This document shows, one piece after another, positions 1 through 6,360 of a stretch of 7,459 bases of DNA. The notes below the pieces were generated by a model, which made no database searches, was not told where the DNA came from, and saw only the letters and a list, made by a program, of their open reading frames with translations. Each line of letters starts with the position of its first letter. Within the stretch, counting starts at the first letter, position 1. The position numbers and the translations under genes are program-made. Origin of the DNA: an uncultured Lachnospiraceae bacterium (lineage in GTDB: Bacteria > Bacillota_A > Clostridia > Lachnospirales > Lachnospiraceae); the NCBI GenBank assembly GCA_900555005.1, contig USJM01000085.1, forward strand, positions 1-7,459, in the 5' to 3' direction.

Positions 1-418
1 TGCGCCGAAGGGATTCGGATGCGAGAACATGAGTGCGCTTCGCATGTTCAAGCCATCTGCTGGCCTTCAGGGCATCAAGGATTTCATTCTGGAGACGGTT
101 GAGAAGGCAGGCCCGAATCCGTGCCCGCCGATCGTTGTCGGTGTCGGTATCGGCGGCAACTTCGACCATGTTGCCCTGGCTGCCAAGAAGGCGCTTCTTC
201 GTCCGATCGACTCTCACAACCCGGATCCGTATTATGCGGCCCTCGAGGATGAGATGCTTGAGAAGATCAATGAACTGGGCATCGGCCCTCAGGGCTTTGG
301 CGGGAAGACAACCGCTGTCGGTGTCAACATCGAGACCCTTCCGACACACATTGCCGGCATGCCCTGTGCAGTCAATATCAGCTGCCACGTGACAAGACAT
401 GAAACGGAGGTGATCTGA
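1..418 (+). CDS. Fumarate hydratase class I, alpha subunit (C-terminal part)
   Basis: The 5' end is cut off by the window; the reading frame starts at base 2 and ends with TGA at 416-418. The visible 138 residues match the C-terminal part of the Fe-S hydro-lyase alpha domain (Fumerase family; fumarase class I alpha / tartrate dehydratase TtdA). The visible motifs are [10 protein letters not shown], then [29 protein letters not shown] and [13 protein letters not shown]. Two cysteines (codons 122-124 and 383-385) are 87 residues apart, the spacing I recall for two of the three 4Fe-4S ligand cysteines of TtdA, so they are probable cluster ligands. The enzyme would interconvert fumarate and L-malate in the cytoplasm together with the beta subunit encoded immediately downstream. 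L(+)-tartrate dehydratase is the main alternative; the sequence alone does not exclude it, but fumarase is more likely in this setting. Confidence 0.9.
   Translation, partial: APKGFGCENMSALRMFKPSAGLQGIKDFILETVEKAGPNPCPPIVVGVGIGGNFDHVALAAKKALLRPIDSHNPDPYYAALEDEMLEKINELGIGPQGFGGKTTAVGVNIETLPTHIAGMPCAVNISCHVTRHETEVI
406..415 (+). promoter_or_regulatory. Ribosome binding site of fumarase beta, inside the end of alpha
   Basis: GGAGGTGATC lies within the last codons of the alpha subunit and is a near-perfect match to the 16S rRNA anti-Shine-Dalgarno sequence. GGAGG ends 9 nt before the ATG at 420. Together with the single-base gap between the alpha stop and the beta start, it implies coupled, roughly equal synthesis of the two subunits. 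Confidence 0.8.
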
Positions 419-419
419 G

Positions 420-1000
420 ATGGCTGAGGAACTTCGCAGAGTACAGCTTCCGCTGACCCCTGAGCTTGCCAGGACGCTTCACATGGGGGACAACGTTCTT
501 CTGACCGGGACCATCTATACAGCCCGCGACGCTGCCCATGAGCGCATGACAGAAAACCTTGCAAAGGGAATTCCGCTTCCGTTCGATCCGATGAATGCAA
601 CGATCTACTATGTCGGGCCGACACCGGCCGAGCCGGGAAAGGTGATCGGTTCCGCCGGACCGACAACTGCCGGCCGTATGGACAAATGGGCCCCTGAGAT
701 GATTTCTCTTGGCGCTCGCGGCATGATCGGAAAGGGCGCCCGTCAGCCGTCTGTCGTCGAAGCGATGAAGAAGTACAGCGGTGTGTACTTCGGAGCCATC
801 GGCGGGGCAGGTGCACTGCTTGCCAAGCACATCAAGAAGTGCAGACTGATTGCGTACGAGATCTGGGTCCTGAGGCAATCAGGGAGCTTTATGTTGAGGA
901 TTTTCCGGTGACGGTGATCATCGACAGCGAAGGCAATGACCTCTATAAGAGCGGCAGGGCGGCGTACCTGAAGCTTCATGAGGAAAATCAGAAAGCATAA
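420..1000 (+). CDS. Fumarate hydratase class I, beta subunit (one-base frameshift)
   Basis: The gene starts at ATG 420, one base after the alpha stop, and the intact reading ends with TAA at 998-1000. Restoring one missing base gives 193 residues, a normal length for the separate beta subunit (Fumerase_C / TtdB family). Visible motifs are GDNVLLTGTIYTARDAAHERM near the N-terminus, YYVGPTP, SAGPTTAGRMD, GMIGKGA and YFGAIGGAGALLAKHIKK. After the break the family sequence resumes as DLGPEAIRELYVEDFPVTV and then SEGNDLYKSG. The frame is lost at about 860, where TACGAGATCTGG should read TACGAGGATCTGG (Tyr-Glu-Asp-Leu-Gly). As written, the protein would end at 911 with a wrong tail. The beta subunit partners the Fe-S alpha subunit in reversible fumarate hydration. 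Tartrate dehydratase beta is the alternative. Confidence 0.85.
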
Positions 1001-1010
1001 ACAGCCTTAC

Positions 1011-1054
1011 AGAAGGGCGTCTGTGTCTCCAGCCGGACATGCAGGCGCCCTTCT
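1011..1054 (+). terminator. Strong hairpin ending the fumarase operon
   Basis: AGAAGGGCGTCTGTGTCTCC (1011-1030) pairs with GGACATGCAGGCGCCCTTCT (1035-1054) around the loop AGCC. This gives a 20-position stem with one mismatch and three G-U wobbles. It starts 10 nt after the beta stop codon and lies before the next promoter. The U-tract is poor (only TTCTT at the stem base), so it is either an imperfect intrinsic terminator or a 3'-end stabilising hairpin. Confidence 0.65.
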
Positions 1055-1082
1055 TGACATCCTGCAGCTCTCTGATGCACGG

Positions 1083-1111
1083 TTGAGACGGCTTTGCGGG
1101 TATGGTATAAT
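1083..1111 (+). promoter_or_regulatory. Sigma-A-type promoter for the yhbY-nadD-yqeK-rsfS operon
   Basis: The -35 box TTGAGA (1083-1088) is separated by 17 bp from a perfect -10 box TATAAT (1106-1111), which carries the extended -10 TGG at 1103-1105. Transcription would start near 1118, leaving a leader of about 42 nt before the yhbY ATG. I see no operator or riboswitch in that leader, which fits constitutive housekeeping expression. Confidence 0.8.
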
Positions 1112-1159
1112 GACACCTGTTTCAGCAGATTTGATTGAATATTGAAAGGTTTATCTTCT

Positions 1160-1468
1160 ATGACAGGCAAGCAAAGGGCATATCTGAAGAGTCTGGCTTC
1201 TACCTCAGACACCATTCTTCAGGTTGGAAAAGAGGGGCTCACACCGGAGTGCACTGCGTCCATCGCAGAGGCGCTTGCCGCGAGAGAGCTGGTCAAAATC
1301 GGTATTCTCCAGAACTATGACGGAGATCTGGAGGAACTTGCGAGGACAGCCGCGGAACGCACCCGCTCTCAGCTGATCCAGGTGATCGGAAGAAAGTTTG
1401 TCCTATACAAGGAAGGCCGTGATGAAAAGAAGAGGATCATCCTTCCCCCGGCCGGAAAGAAGAGCTGA
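1160..1468 (+). CDS. yhbY: YhbY family RNA-binding ribosome assembly protein
   Basis: This is a 102-residue protein that is all one CRS1/YhbY (CRM) RNA-binding domain. It opens with MTGKQRAYLKSLAS, continues with the glycine loop QVGKEGLTPE and AALAARELVKI-type helix (EALAARELVKIGIL), and closes with QVIGRKFVLYKEG and a basic tail. Known family members associate with pre-50S particles and act in large-subunit assembly. I chose ATG 1160 over an in-frame TTG at 1142 because GAAAGG at 1144-1149 sits 10 nt before it and because family proteins start at this point. The stop TGA shares its final A with the nadD start codon, so translation is probably coupled. It is equivalent to B. subtilis yqeI in the same gene neighbourhood. 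Confidence 0.93.
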   Translation: MTGKQRAYLKSLASTSDTILQVGKEGLTPECTASIAEALAARELVKIGILQNYDGDLEELARTAAERTRSQLIQVIGRKFVLYKEGRDEKKRIILPPAGKKS

Positions 1469-2097
1469 TGCCTTCCATGCGAAAGAAAGTCGGTATCATG
1501 GGCGGGACATTTGACCCGATCCACATCGGGCACCTGATTCTTGGAGAGAGCGCCTACGAACAGTTTCAGCTCGACACGGTTCTCTTTATGCCGTCGGGAA
1601 ATCCTCCGCACAAAAGGAACCGCGATGGGGCCTCAAACAGTCAGCGGATCGAGATGGTCCGGCTCGCCATCCAGGGAAACGATCATTTTCAGCTTTCCCT
1701 CGAGGAGATGCATGAGGAAGGGTACACCTACACGAAGGAGACCCTGACCCGCCTGACAGGCGCGCATCCGGATACAGACTACTTTTTCATCATGGGAGCT
1801 GATTCCCTGTTTGAATTTGATACATGGAGATGCCCGGATGAGATTGCCCGTCTCTGCACACTGATTGTGGCCGTGCGGGATGGACATTCCTCCAGCGAGC
1901 TCGATTCCCGCATTGACGAGCTGAGGGCCAGATACCGGGCGAACATCCGGAAACTTACCAGCCCGAACCTTGACATTTCCTCCCATATGATCCGGAGATG
2001 GATTTCCGAGGGAAACAGCATCCGGTATTATGTCCCTGATCAGGTGCGGACGTACATCATGGAAAACGGAGTCTACAGATGCAGTACGATTTCATAA
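1468..2097 (+). CDS. nadD: Nicotinate-nucleotide adenylyltransferase
   Basis: The product (209 aa) transfers AMP from ATP to nicotinate mononucleotide, giving deamido-NAD in cytoplasmic NAD synthesis (EC 2.7.7.18). The N-terminal nucleotidyltransferase motif GGTFDPIHIGHL has the two expected histidines (H19, H22), followed by FMPSGNPPHK and FIMGADSLFEFDTW, all typical of NadD. The C-terminal motif, usually ISST/S-x-(I/L)R, reads ISSHMIR (about residues 170-176), with His at the third Ser/Thr position. The length is normal. The start overlaps the yhbY stop by one base (TGATG); an in-frame ATG at 1477 is also possible and would remove three residues. The last 19 nt overlap yqeK. Confidence 0.95.
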   Translation: MPSMRKKVGIMGGTFDPIHIGHLILGESAYEQFQLDTVLFMPSGNPPHKRNRDGASNSQRIEMVRLAIQGNDHFQLSLEEMHEEGYTYTKETLTRLTGAHPDTDYFFIMGADSLFEFDTWRCPDEIARLCTLIVAVRDGHSSSELDSRIDELRARYRANIRKLTSPNLDISSHMIRRWISEGNSIRYYVPDQVRTYIMENGVYRCSTIS

Positions 2098-2687
2098 AGA
2101 CAGAACACAGACTCAGGAAGGAACTGGATGAGGACCGCTATCAGCATACGCTGGGGGTGATGTTCACAGCGTCCGCTCTTGCCATGTGCCACGGCGCAGA
2201 CATCCAGAAGGCAGAGTGTGCGGGACTGCTGCATGACTGCGCAAAGTGCATTCCGAATGATCGGAAACTGAAGCTGTGCCAGGAGTATGGGATTGAAGTA
2301 TCGAAGACAGAGATGAAGGCACAGTATCTGCTGCATTCCAAGCTTGGCGCATATCTTGCGAAAGAGCAGTATGGTGTCACGGACGAAGATGTCCTGAATG
2401 CGATCCGATGGCATACGACCGGCCGCCCGAATATGTCCGTTCTGGAGAAGATCATTTTCATTGCAGACTATATCGAACCTGCCCGGTGTAAGGCCGCAAA
2501 CCTCCCGGCGATCAGAGCACTGGCATTCCGGGATTTAAACCAGACCGTGCTTCGGATCCTGGAAGACACCCTTCATTATCTGGATAAGGGTCACGGGGAG
2601 ATCGATGAGATGAGCCGGAGCGCTTTCCGGTACTATTACAACCTGTTCAATGAGCCGGATGACAAGGGAGATTCCCTGACCGTCTGA
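2079..2687 (+). CDS. yqeK: HD-domain Ap4A hydrolase (symmetrical), YqeK family
   Basis: This is a 202-residue HD-superfamily phosphohydrolase. The metal-binding residues are visible: H23 (RYQHTLGV), H52-D53 (LLHDCAK), H86 (LLHSKLGA), H112 (IRWHTTG) and D130 (FIADYIEP). YqeK proteins of Bacillota hydrolyse diadenosine tetraphosphate to two ADP, limiting an alarmone-like nucleotide made by aminoacyl-tRNA synthetases. The assignment here rests on family motifs and on its conserved position just after nadD. Its ATG lies 19 nt inside nadD, so the two are probably translationally coupled. The N-terminus follows the family pattern (short helix, then the first His), supporting this start. No truncation is seen. 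Confidence 0.92.
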   Translation: MQYDFIKTEHRLRKELDEDRYQHTLGVMFTASALAMCHGADIQKAECAGLLHDCAKCIPNDRKLKLCQEYGIEVSKTEMKAQYLLHSKLGAYLAKEQYGVTDEDVLNAIRWHTTGRPNMSVLEKIIFIADYIEPARCKAANLPAIRALAFRDLNQTVLRILEDTLHYLDKGHGEIDEMSRSAFRYYYNLFNEPDDKGDSLTV

Positions 2688-2736
2688 TCCCGGCATATTG
2701 CTGAAAAGCTTTTAACCCGTCCATGGAGGAAAGAGA

Positions 2737-3117
2737 ATGGCAGATGAAACATCGAGAGAAATGACGATCCTGGCCTACCACGCGCTGGAGGACAAGAAGG
2801 CTGCCGACATCAGCGTGATCGATATCGGACACGTGAGTGTCATCGCAGACTATTTTCTGATCGCTTCAGGTGAAAACCGCAACCAGGTTCAGGCGATGGC
2901 CGATCATGTCTCAGAGACGCTCGGTAAAGCCGGTTTTGTCCCGAAGGACACGGAAGGGTACCAGAATGCGAACTGGGTGCTCCTTGATTTCGGCGACCTG
3001 ATCGTCCACATCTTTGACCGGGAGAACCGGCTGTTCTATGATCTGGAACGGATCTGGCGCGACGGCCGGAAGGTTGCAATCGAAGAGCTGGCAGAGCCCA
3101 GGGAAGAGGAAGAATAA
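2737..3117 (+). CDS. rsfS: Ribosome silencing factor RsfS (Iojap family)
   Basis: This 126-residue protein is of usual length for RsfS/YbeB. Diagnostic motifs are DYFLIASGENRNQVQAMAD (residues 38-56), the conserved Trp in NWVLLDFGDLIVHIFD (about 79-94) and FYDLERIW (100-107), followed by an acidic tail. Known RsfS binds uL14 on the 50S subunit and blocks subunit joining when nutrients are scarce. The start at 2737 is supported by GGAGG at 2725-2729 with a 7-nt spacer. It follows yqeK by 49 nt without a visible terminator, so it is the last gene of the yhbY operon. In some Bacillota a methyltransferase or a LytR-type gene is also in this cluster; neither is present here. Confidence 0.95.
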   Translation: MADETSREMTILAYHALEDKKAADISVIDIGHVSVIADYFLIASGENRNQVQAMADHVSETLGKAGFVPKDTEGYQNANWVLLDFGDLIVHIFDRENRLFYDLERIWRDGRKVAIEELAEPREEEE

Positions 3118-3134
3118 GTTCATGTTCCGGGAAA

Positions 3135-3160
3135 GACTGGCTGCGGTCAAAATTATTTTT
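3135..3160 (+). terminator. Weak possible terminator after rsfS
   Basis: GACTG (3135-3139) pairs with CGGTC (3144-3148), including one G-U, around the loop GCTG. It is followed by the A/T-rich run AAAATTATTTTT. This is the only terminator-like element between rsfS and the next promoter. The stem is short and the T-run is interrupted, so termination may be partial. Confidence 0.3.
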
Positions 3161-3189
3161 ATGAAAACCCGAATTCCGAACATTTTTTA

Positions 3190-3217
3190 TTGACTTTTTA
3201 GTCAGATGATGTATAGT
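3190..3217 (+). promoter_or_regulatory. Sigma-A-type promoter upstream of the opp operon
   Basis: TTGACT (3190-3195) and TATAGT (3212-3217) are separated by 16 bp in an AT-rich stretch. This differs by one base from consensus in each box. Transcription would start near 3224, giving a leader of about 147 nt before oppD. No other promoter-like pair stands out in the 253-nt gap. Confidence 0.7.
3191..3204 (+). promoter_or_regulatory. Inverted repeat over the opp -35 box, possible operator
   Basis: TGACT-TTTT-AGTCA is a perfect 5-bp inverted repeat with a 4-nt spacer. It overlaps the -35 hexamer and the start of the promoter spacer. A dimeric repressor bound here would block RNA polymerase. The position is the reason for the call; no regulator gene is in the window, and the repeat is short enough to arise by chance. 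Confidence 0.35.
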
Positions 3218-3223
3218 AAAGCT

Positions 3224-3357
3224 TAACCATTGAAACAATCAGGCAGAAAACAGGTTCCTGTAATCGTGCAGCCGATTGTAAAAGATACACGATAGCAGCA
3301 AGGCACAAAGGCGTGCAGAGGAAAGGAAATCTTTCTTCTGTGCGCCTTTTTATATTT
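3224..3357 (+). ncRNA. Transcribed opp leader: possible attenuator or small RNA, class unknown
   Basis: The stretch between the predicted transcription start and the end of the terminator contains several alternative pairings. TGTAATCG (3259-3266) can pair with CGATTGTA (3273-3280). ATCGTG (3263-3268) can instead pair with CACGAT (3288-3293); the two are mutually exclusive. GCAC (3303-3306) can pair with GTGC (3313-3316), competing with the terminator's left arm. I recognise no T-box, SAM, lysine, cobalamin, glycine, c-di-GMP or purine aptamer sequence. It may be a regulated leader, or a stand-alone RNA of about 130 nt with its own promoter and terminator. No convincing leader peptide with a ribosome binding site is present. 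Confidence 0.35.
3307..3357 (+). terminator. Intrinsic terminator hairpin just before oppD
   Basis: AAAGGCGTGCAGAGGAAAG (3307-3325) pairs along its full 19 positions with CTTTCTTCTGTGCGCCTTT (3331-3349) around the loop GAAAT. Three of the pairs are G-U wobbles. A T-rich tail follows (TTTTTATATTTT, from about 3347). It lies downstream of the predicted opp promoter and 20 nt before the oppD start, so readthrough is needed for opp expression from that promoter. Confidence 0.8.
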
Positions 3358-3370
3358 TCAGGAGCAGGAT

Positions 3371-4405
3371 ATGACAAACGCAGGTGAGACGAGGGAGAAG
3401 GAAACCCTCCTTGAGGTGAAGGATCTGAAGCTTTCCTTTCGGATTCAGAAAAAACTAGTACCGACCATCCGGGATGTCAGCTACTCGCTCCGACGCGGCG
3501 AGGTTCTCGGAATCGTTGGTGAATCAGGAAGCGGAAAGTCCATTTCATCGAATGCCATTATCAGGCTTCTCCCGGAAAATGCCGTCATCGAGGGTGGTCA
3601 GATTCTTTTCGACGGACAGGATCTGCTGAAGCTTCCTCTCCGTGAGCTCCGGAAAGTCCGCGGGAGGCGGATCTCCGAGATCTTTCAGGATCCGATGACA
3701 TCGCTGGACCCGCTTTTTACAATCGGCTACCAGTTGAATGAGGTTCTGAAAAAGCATACGAGTCTGTCGAGAGAAGAGCGGGAGAAGCGCAGCATTGAAC
3801 TTCTGCGGATGGTCGGGATCAACCAGCCGGAGCGCAGAATTGACCAGTACCCGCATGAGTTTTCCGGCGGGATGCGTCAGAGAGCGATGATTGCGACAGC
3901 ACTTGCCTGCGACCCGGAGCTTCTGATTGCAGACGAGCCGACAACCGCCCTGGATGTCACCATTCAGGCTCAGATTATTGATCTTCTGAAAGAATTAAAA
4001 GAAAAATTCCACACATCGATCATCTTTATCACGCATGACCTGGGTGTGATGGCGGATATCTGTGACCGTGTTCTGGTTATGTACGCCGGTGAAATCGTCG
4101 AGTCCGGCAACAAAAGGCAGATCTTCTACGATCACCGGCATCCGTATACAGAAGGGCTTCTTCGTTCCATCCCGGATGTCGATGGAGACGAAAAAAAGCC
4201 GCTTGTTCCGATTGAGGGAAATCCGCCGGAGATGTCCCTGCTGGGCAACGAATGCGCCTTTGCCCGCCGCTGTCCGTACGCCATGAATATCTGCGCACGG
4301 AAAAGACCGCCGGAGGCATCTCTCGGAGACGGGCACACTGTCCGGTGCTGGAAGGTCTTCCACGAGGAACAGGCGAAGGAGGATATGCGGGATGCAGACA
4401 CATGA
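3371..4405 (+). CDS. oppD: Peptide ABC transporter ATP-binding protein OppD
   Basis: This is a complete 344-residue ABC ATPase of the oligopeptide/dipeptide importer type. The nucleotide-binding elements are all intact: Walker A GESGSGKS (residues 50-57), Q-loop FQDP (Q106), signature SGGMRQ (165-170), Walker B LLIADEP with D188-E189, D-loop SALD-equivalent TALD, and H-loop H222. The C-terminal oligopeptide/dipeptide extension has cysteines in [14 protein letters not shown] (about 295-310), a region that in related proteins can carry an Fe-S cluster. It would pair with OppF on the cytoplasmic face of OppB-OppC. AGGAG at 3360-3364 lies 6 nt before the ATG. The last 14 nt overlap oppF. The substrate (oligopeptide, dipeptide or another solute) cannot be read from the ATPase. 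Confidence 0.93.
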   Translation: MTNAGETREKETLLEVKDLKLSFRIQKKLVPTIRDVSYSLRRGEVLGIVGESGSGKSISSNAIIRLLPENAVIEGGQILFDGQDLLKLPLRELRKVRGRRISEIFQDPMTSLDPLFTIGYQLNEVLKKHTSLSREEREKRSIELLRMVGINQPERRIDQYPHEFSGGMRQRAMIATALACDPELLIADEPTTALDVTIQAQIIDLLKELKEKFHTSIIFITHDLGVMADICDRVLVMYAGEIVESGNKRQIFYDHRHPYTEGLLRSIPDVDGDEKKPLVPIEGNPPEMSLLGNECAFARRCPYAMNICARKRPPEASLGDGHTVRCWKVFHEEQAKEDMRDADT

Positions 4406-5359
4406 AGATACGCTTCTGGAAGTGAAGCATCTGAAGAAATATTTTGATGTAAAACAGAGCTTCTTCCATCATGACAAGGTCCGCGCAGTCGACGATGTCT
4501 CCTTCTCGATCCGAAAGGGAGAGACGCTCGGTCTGGTGGGGGAGTCCGGCTGCGGAAAATCCACGCTGGGCAGGTGTGTGCTTCGGCTGCTGGAACCGAC
4601 CGGAGGCGATATTCTCTTCAAGGGCCAGCGTCTCAACGATGTGGATATGCACCCTTACCGCCAGAAGATGCAGATCGTCTTTCAGGATCCATATCTTCGC
4701 TCGATCCCAGAAAGACCGTATCAGATCTGATCGGAGAAGGGCTTGACCTTCACAAGCTTTATTCAAACCACGAGGAGCGCCAGGCGAAGATCCTTTCCCT
4801 GATGAAGATGGTCGGGCTTTCCGAAAACTTCTATAACCGGTATCCTCATGAATTTTCCGGCGGGCAGCGCCAGCGGATCGGCATCGCAAGAGCGCTCTCC
4901 GTTCACCCGGAATTCATTGTCTGCGACGAACCTGTGTCGGCGCTGGATGTCTCCATTCAGGCCCAGGTCATCAATATGCTGGAGCAGCTTCAGCAGGAGG
5001 AGGGCATCACATACCTGTTCATTGCCCATGACCTCTCCGTTGTCCGCCATATCAGCAACCGCATCGCTGTCCTATACCTTGGAAGGCTTGTGGAGCTGGC
5101 GGACAGCAACGAGCTTTACAGGCATCCCCAGCATCCCTACACAAAGATGCTGCTTTCCGCGATTCCGATTCCGGACCCTGACAAGAGCGAAAGCCGGAAG
5201 AGGGTGGTACTGGAAGGCGAGATCCCGTCGCCGCTGAATCCACCATCCGGCTGTCCGTTCCGTACACGCTGTCCGCATCAGACAAAACGGTGTGCAGAGG
5301 CATTTCCGGCGCTGAAAGAAGTTGCGCCTGGTCACTTTGCCGCCTGTGTCCAGCTGTAG
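4392..5359 (+). CDS. oppF: Peptide ABC transporter ATP-binding protein OppF (one-base frameshift)
   Basis: This is the second ABC ATPase of the importer, about 322 residues once one base is restored. Walker [10 protein letters not shown] is at residues 50-58 and the Q-loop FQDPY at 97-101. The frame then breaks: TATCTTCGC near 4694 should read TATTCTTCGC, restoring [16 protein letters not shown]. Downstream elements are intact: signature SGGQRQR (from 156), Walker B D179-E180, H-loop H213, and a C-terminal CPFRTRCP...C extension typical of OppF/DppF. As written, the upstream frame stops at 4730 and would give a dead 112-residue fragment. The start is ATG 4392, inside the end of oppD, with AAGGAGG at 4376-4382. 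The SSLDPR Q-loop wording and position after oppD identify it as the F-type subunit. Confidence 0.88.
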
Positions 5360-5383
5360 AGGCGGGGCTGTGCCCGGAGTGAG

Positions 5384-5395
5384 CCGGCATGCCGG
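5384..5395. repeat. 12-bp perfect palindrome between oppF and oppB
   Basis: CCGGCATGCCGG lies in the 66-nt gap between oppF and oppB, upstream of the oppB ribosome binding region. As RNA it can form only a very small hairpin. No promoter or T-run accompanies it, so I assign no function. Confidence 0.3.
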
Positions 5396-5425
5396 TCAAC
5401 GTTGAGAGGAAGGTTGGAATCCCAT

Positions 5426-6346
5426 ATGTCTATGCTTGAGAAGATTTTGAAACGGGTGCTTCTTGCAGTCGTCAGTCTGTTTGCAATCATTACCATCACG
5501 TTCTTCCTGATGAACATCATCCCGGGCGATCCCTTCATGTCGGAGAAGGCGACCGAGGAAACGAGGGCGATCCTGATTGCCAAGTACGGTCTGGACAAGC
5601 CTCTGATCGTCCAGTACGGCCGGTATCTCCAGAATCTGTTTCACGGTGATATGGGGACCAGCTACGTGCTTCAGAAAGGACGCGCGATCAGCACGATCGT
5701 GACAGAATCCTTCGCTGTATCGATGCGGCTCGGTCTGAAGGCTCTGATTGCTGCAATCCTGATCGGCGTTCCGCTCGGCTGTATCGCCGGACTCTTCAAA
5801 GGAAAAGCCGCTGACGGTGCCATCCGCGTGATCTCAGCCATCGGCATCTCAATTCCGGGTTATGTGCTGGCCGCCATCCTGATGCTTGTTCTTGCGGTCA
5901 ATCTGAAGGCGCTTCCTGTATCCTATGGAAAGCCGGGCGGAGAGGTGATGCCGATCATCGTGCTGGCCGTTTATCCGACCTGCTATCTGATGCGTCTGAC
6001 AAGAGCTTCCATTCTGGAGGTCCTCGGGCAGGACTATCTGAAGACTGAGCGTGCAAGGGGCATGGGAGAAGGACGGGTGATCTTCATCCACGCGCTGAAG
6101 AATTCCCTGATCCCGATCATCACCTACCTCGGCCCTCTGACCGCCTCCATCCTGACCGGAGGCTTCGTAGCGGAGTCTGTGTTCAATGTCCCGGGGCTCG
6201 GCCGATACTTTGTGAATGCCATCAGTGCACGCGACTACACCCTGATCATGGGCGTCACAGTCTTCTATGCAGCTCTGATTATCACGATGAACCTGATCTG
6301 CGACATTCTGTACCAGGTTGTGGATCCTCGTATCCAGATGGCATAA
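5426..6346 (+). CDS. oppB: Peptide ABC transporter permease OppB
   Basis: This complete 306-residue integral membrane permease belongs to the OppB/DppB branch of the binding-protein-dependent transport family. An N-terminal membrane helix (about residues 8-30) leads into the family hallmark NIIPGDPF. The GTSYVLQKGRAIS region and further hydrophobic segments follow at about 90-115, 130-155 and 165-190. The cytoplasmic EAA loop that docks on the ATPases lies at about 200-222, with RARGMG...HALKNSLIPI. The C-terminus has GGFVAESVFNVPGLG and ends VVDPRIQMA, both typical. I prefer ATG 5426, since an in-frame TTG at 5402 would add eight polar residues lacking family support; ATG 5432 is also possible. 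A purine-rich AGAGGAAGG (5405-5413) lies upstream, somewhat far from 5426. Confidence 0.92.
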   Translation: MSMLEKILKRVLLAVVSLFAIITITFFLMNIIPGDPFMSEKATEETRAILIAKYGLDKPLIVQYGRYLQNLFHGDMGTSYVLQKGRAISTIVTESFAVSMRLGLKALIAAILIGVPLGCIAGLFKGKAADGAIRVISAIGISIPGYVLAAILMLVLAVNLKALPVSYGKPGGEVMPIIVLAVYPTCYLMRLTRASILEVLGQDYLKTERARGMGEGRVIFIHALKNSLIPIITYLGPLTASILTGGFVAESVFNVPGLGRYFVNAISARDYTLIMGVTVFYAALIITMNLICDILYQVVDPRIQMA

Positions 6347-6360
6347 GGAGGCACCTGATC

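Noticed and set aside
289..878. Two overlapping minus-strand frames opposite the fumarase genes
   Set aside because: Both are shadows of conserved fumarase coding sequence; Cys/Arg/His-rich with no recognisable domain.
3230..3295. Possible 21-codon leader peptide starting with TTG in the opp leader
   Set aside because: There is no ribosome binding site, the start would be only a few bases from the predicted transcription start, and there is no run of regulatory codons as in amino-acid attenuators.
3224..3306. T-box or known riboswitch in the opp leader
   Set aside because: I looked for the T-box core (GGTGG with ACC) and for conserved words of common aptamers and found none; the leader is also too short for a standard T-box.
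4685..4705. Programmed ribosomal frameshifting in oppF (and likewise at 860 and 6681)
   Set aside because: None of the three sites has a slippery heptamer, an internal Shine-Dalgarno or an adjacent stem; all are simply repaired by one base, and such frameshifting is not known for these families.
4077..4889. Long open frame (270 aa) on the minus strand opposite the oppD/oppF junction
   Set aside because: The Arg/Ser-rich composition and lack of motifs mark it as a shadow of the two ATPase genes, whose intact motifs are on the + strand.
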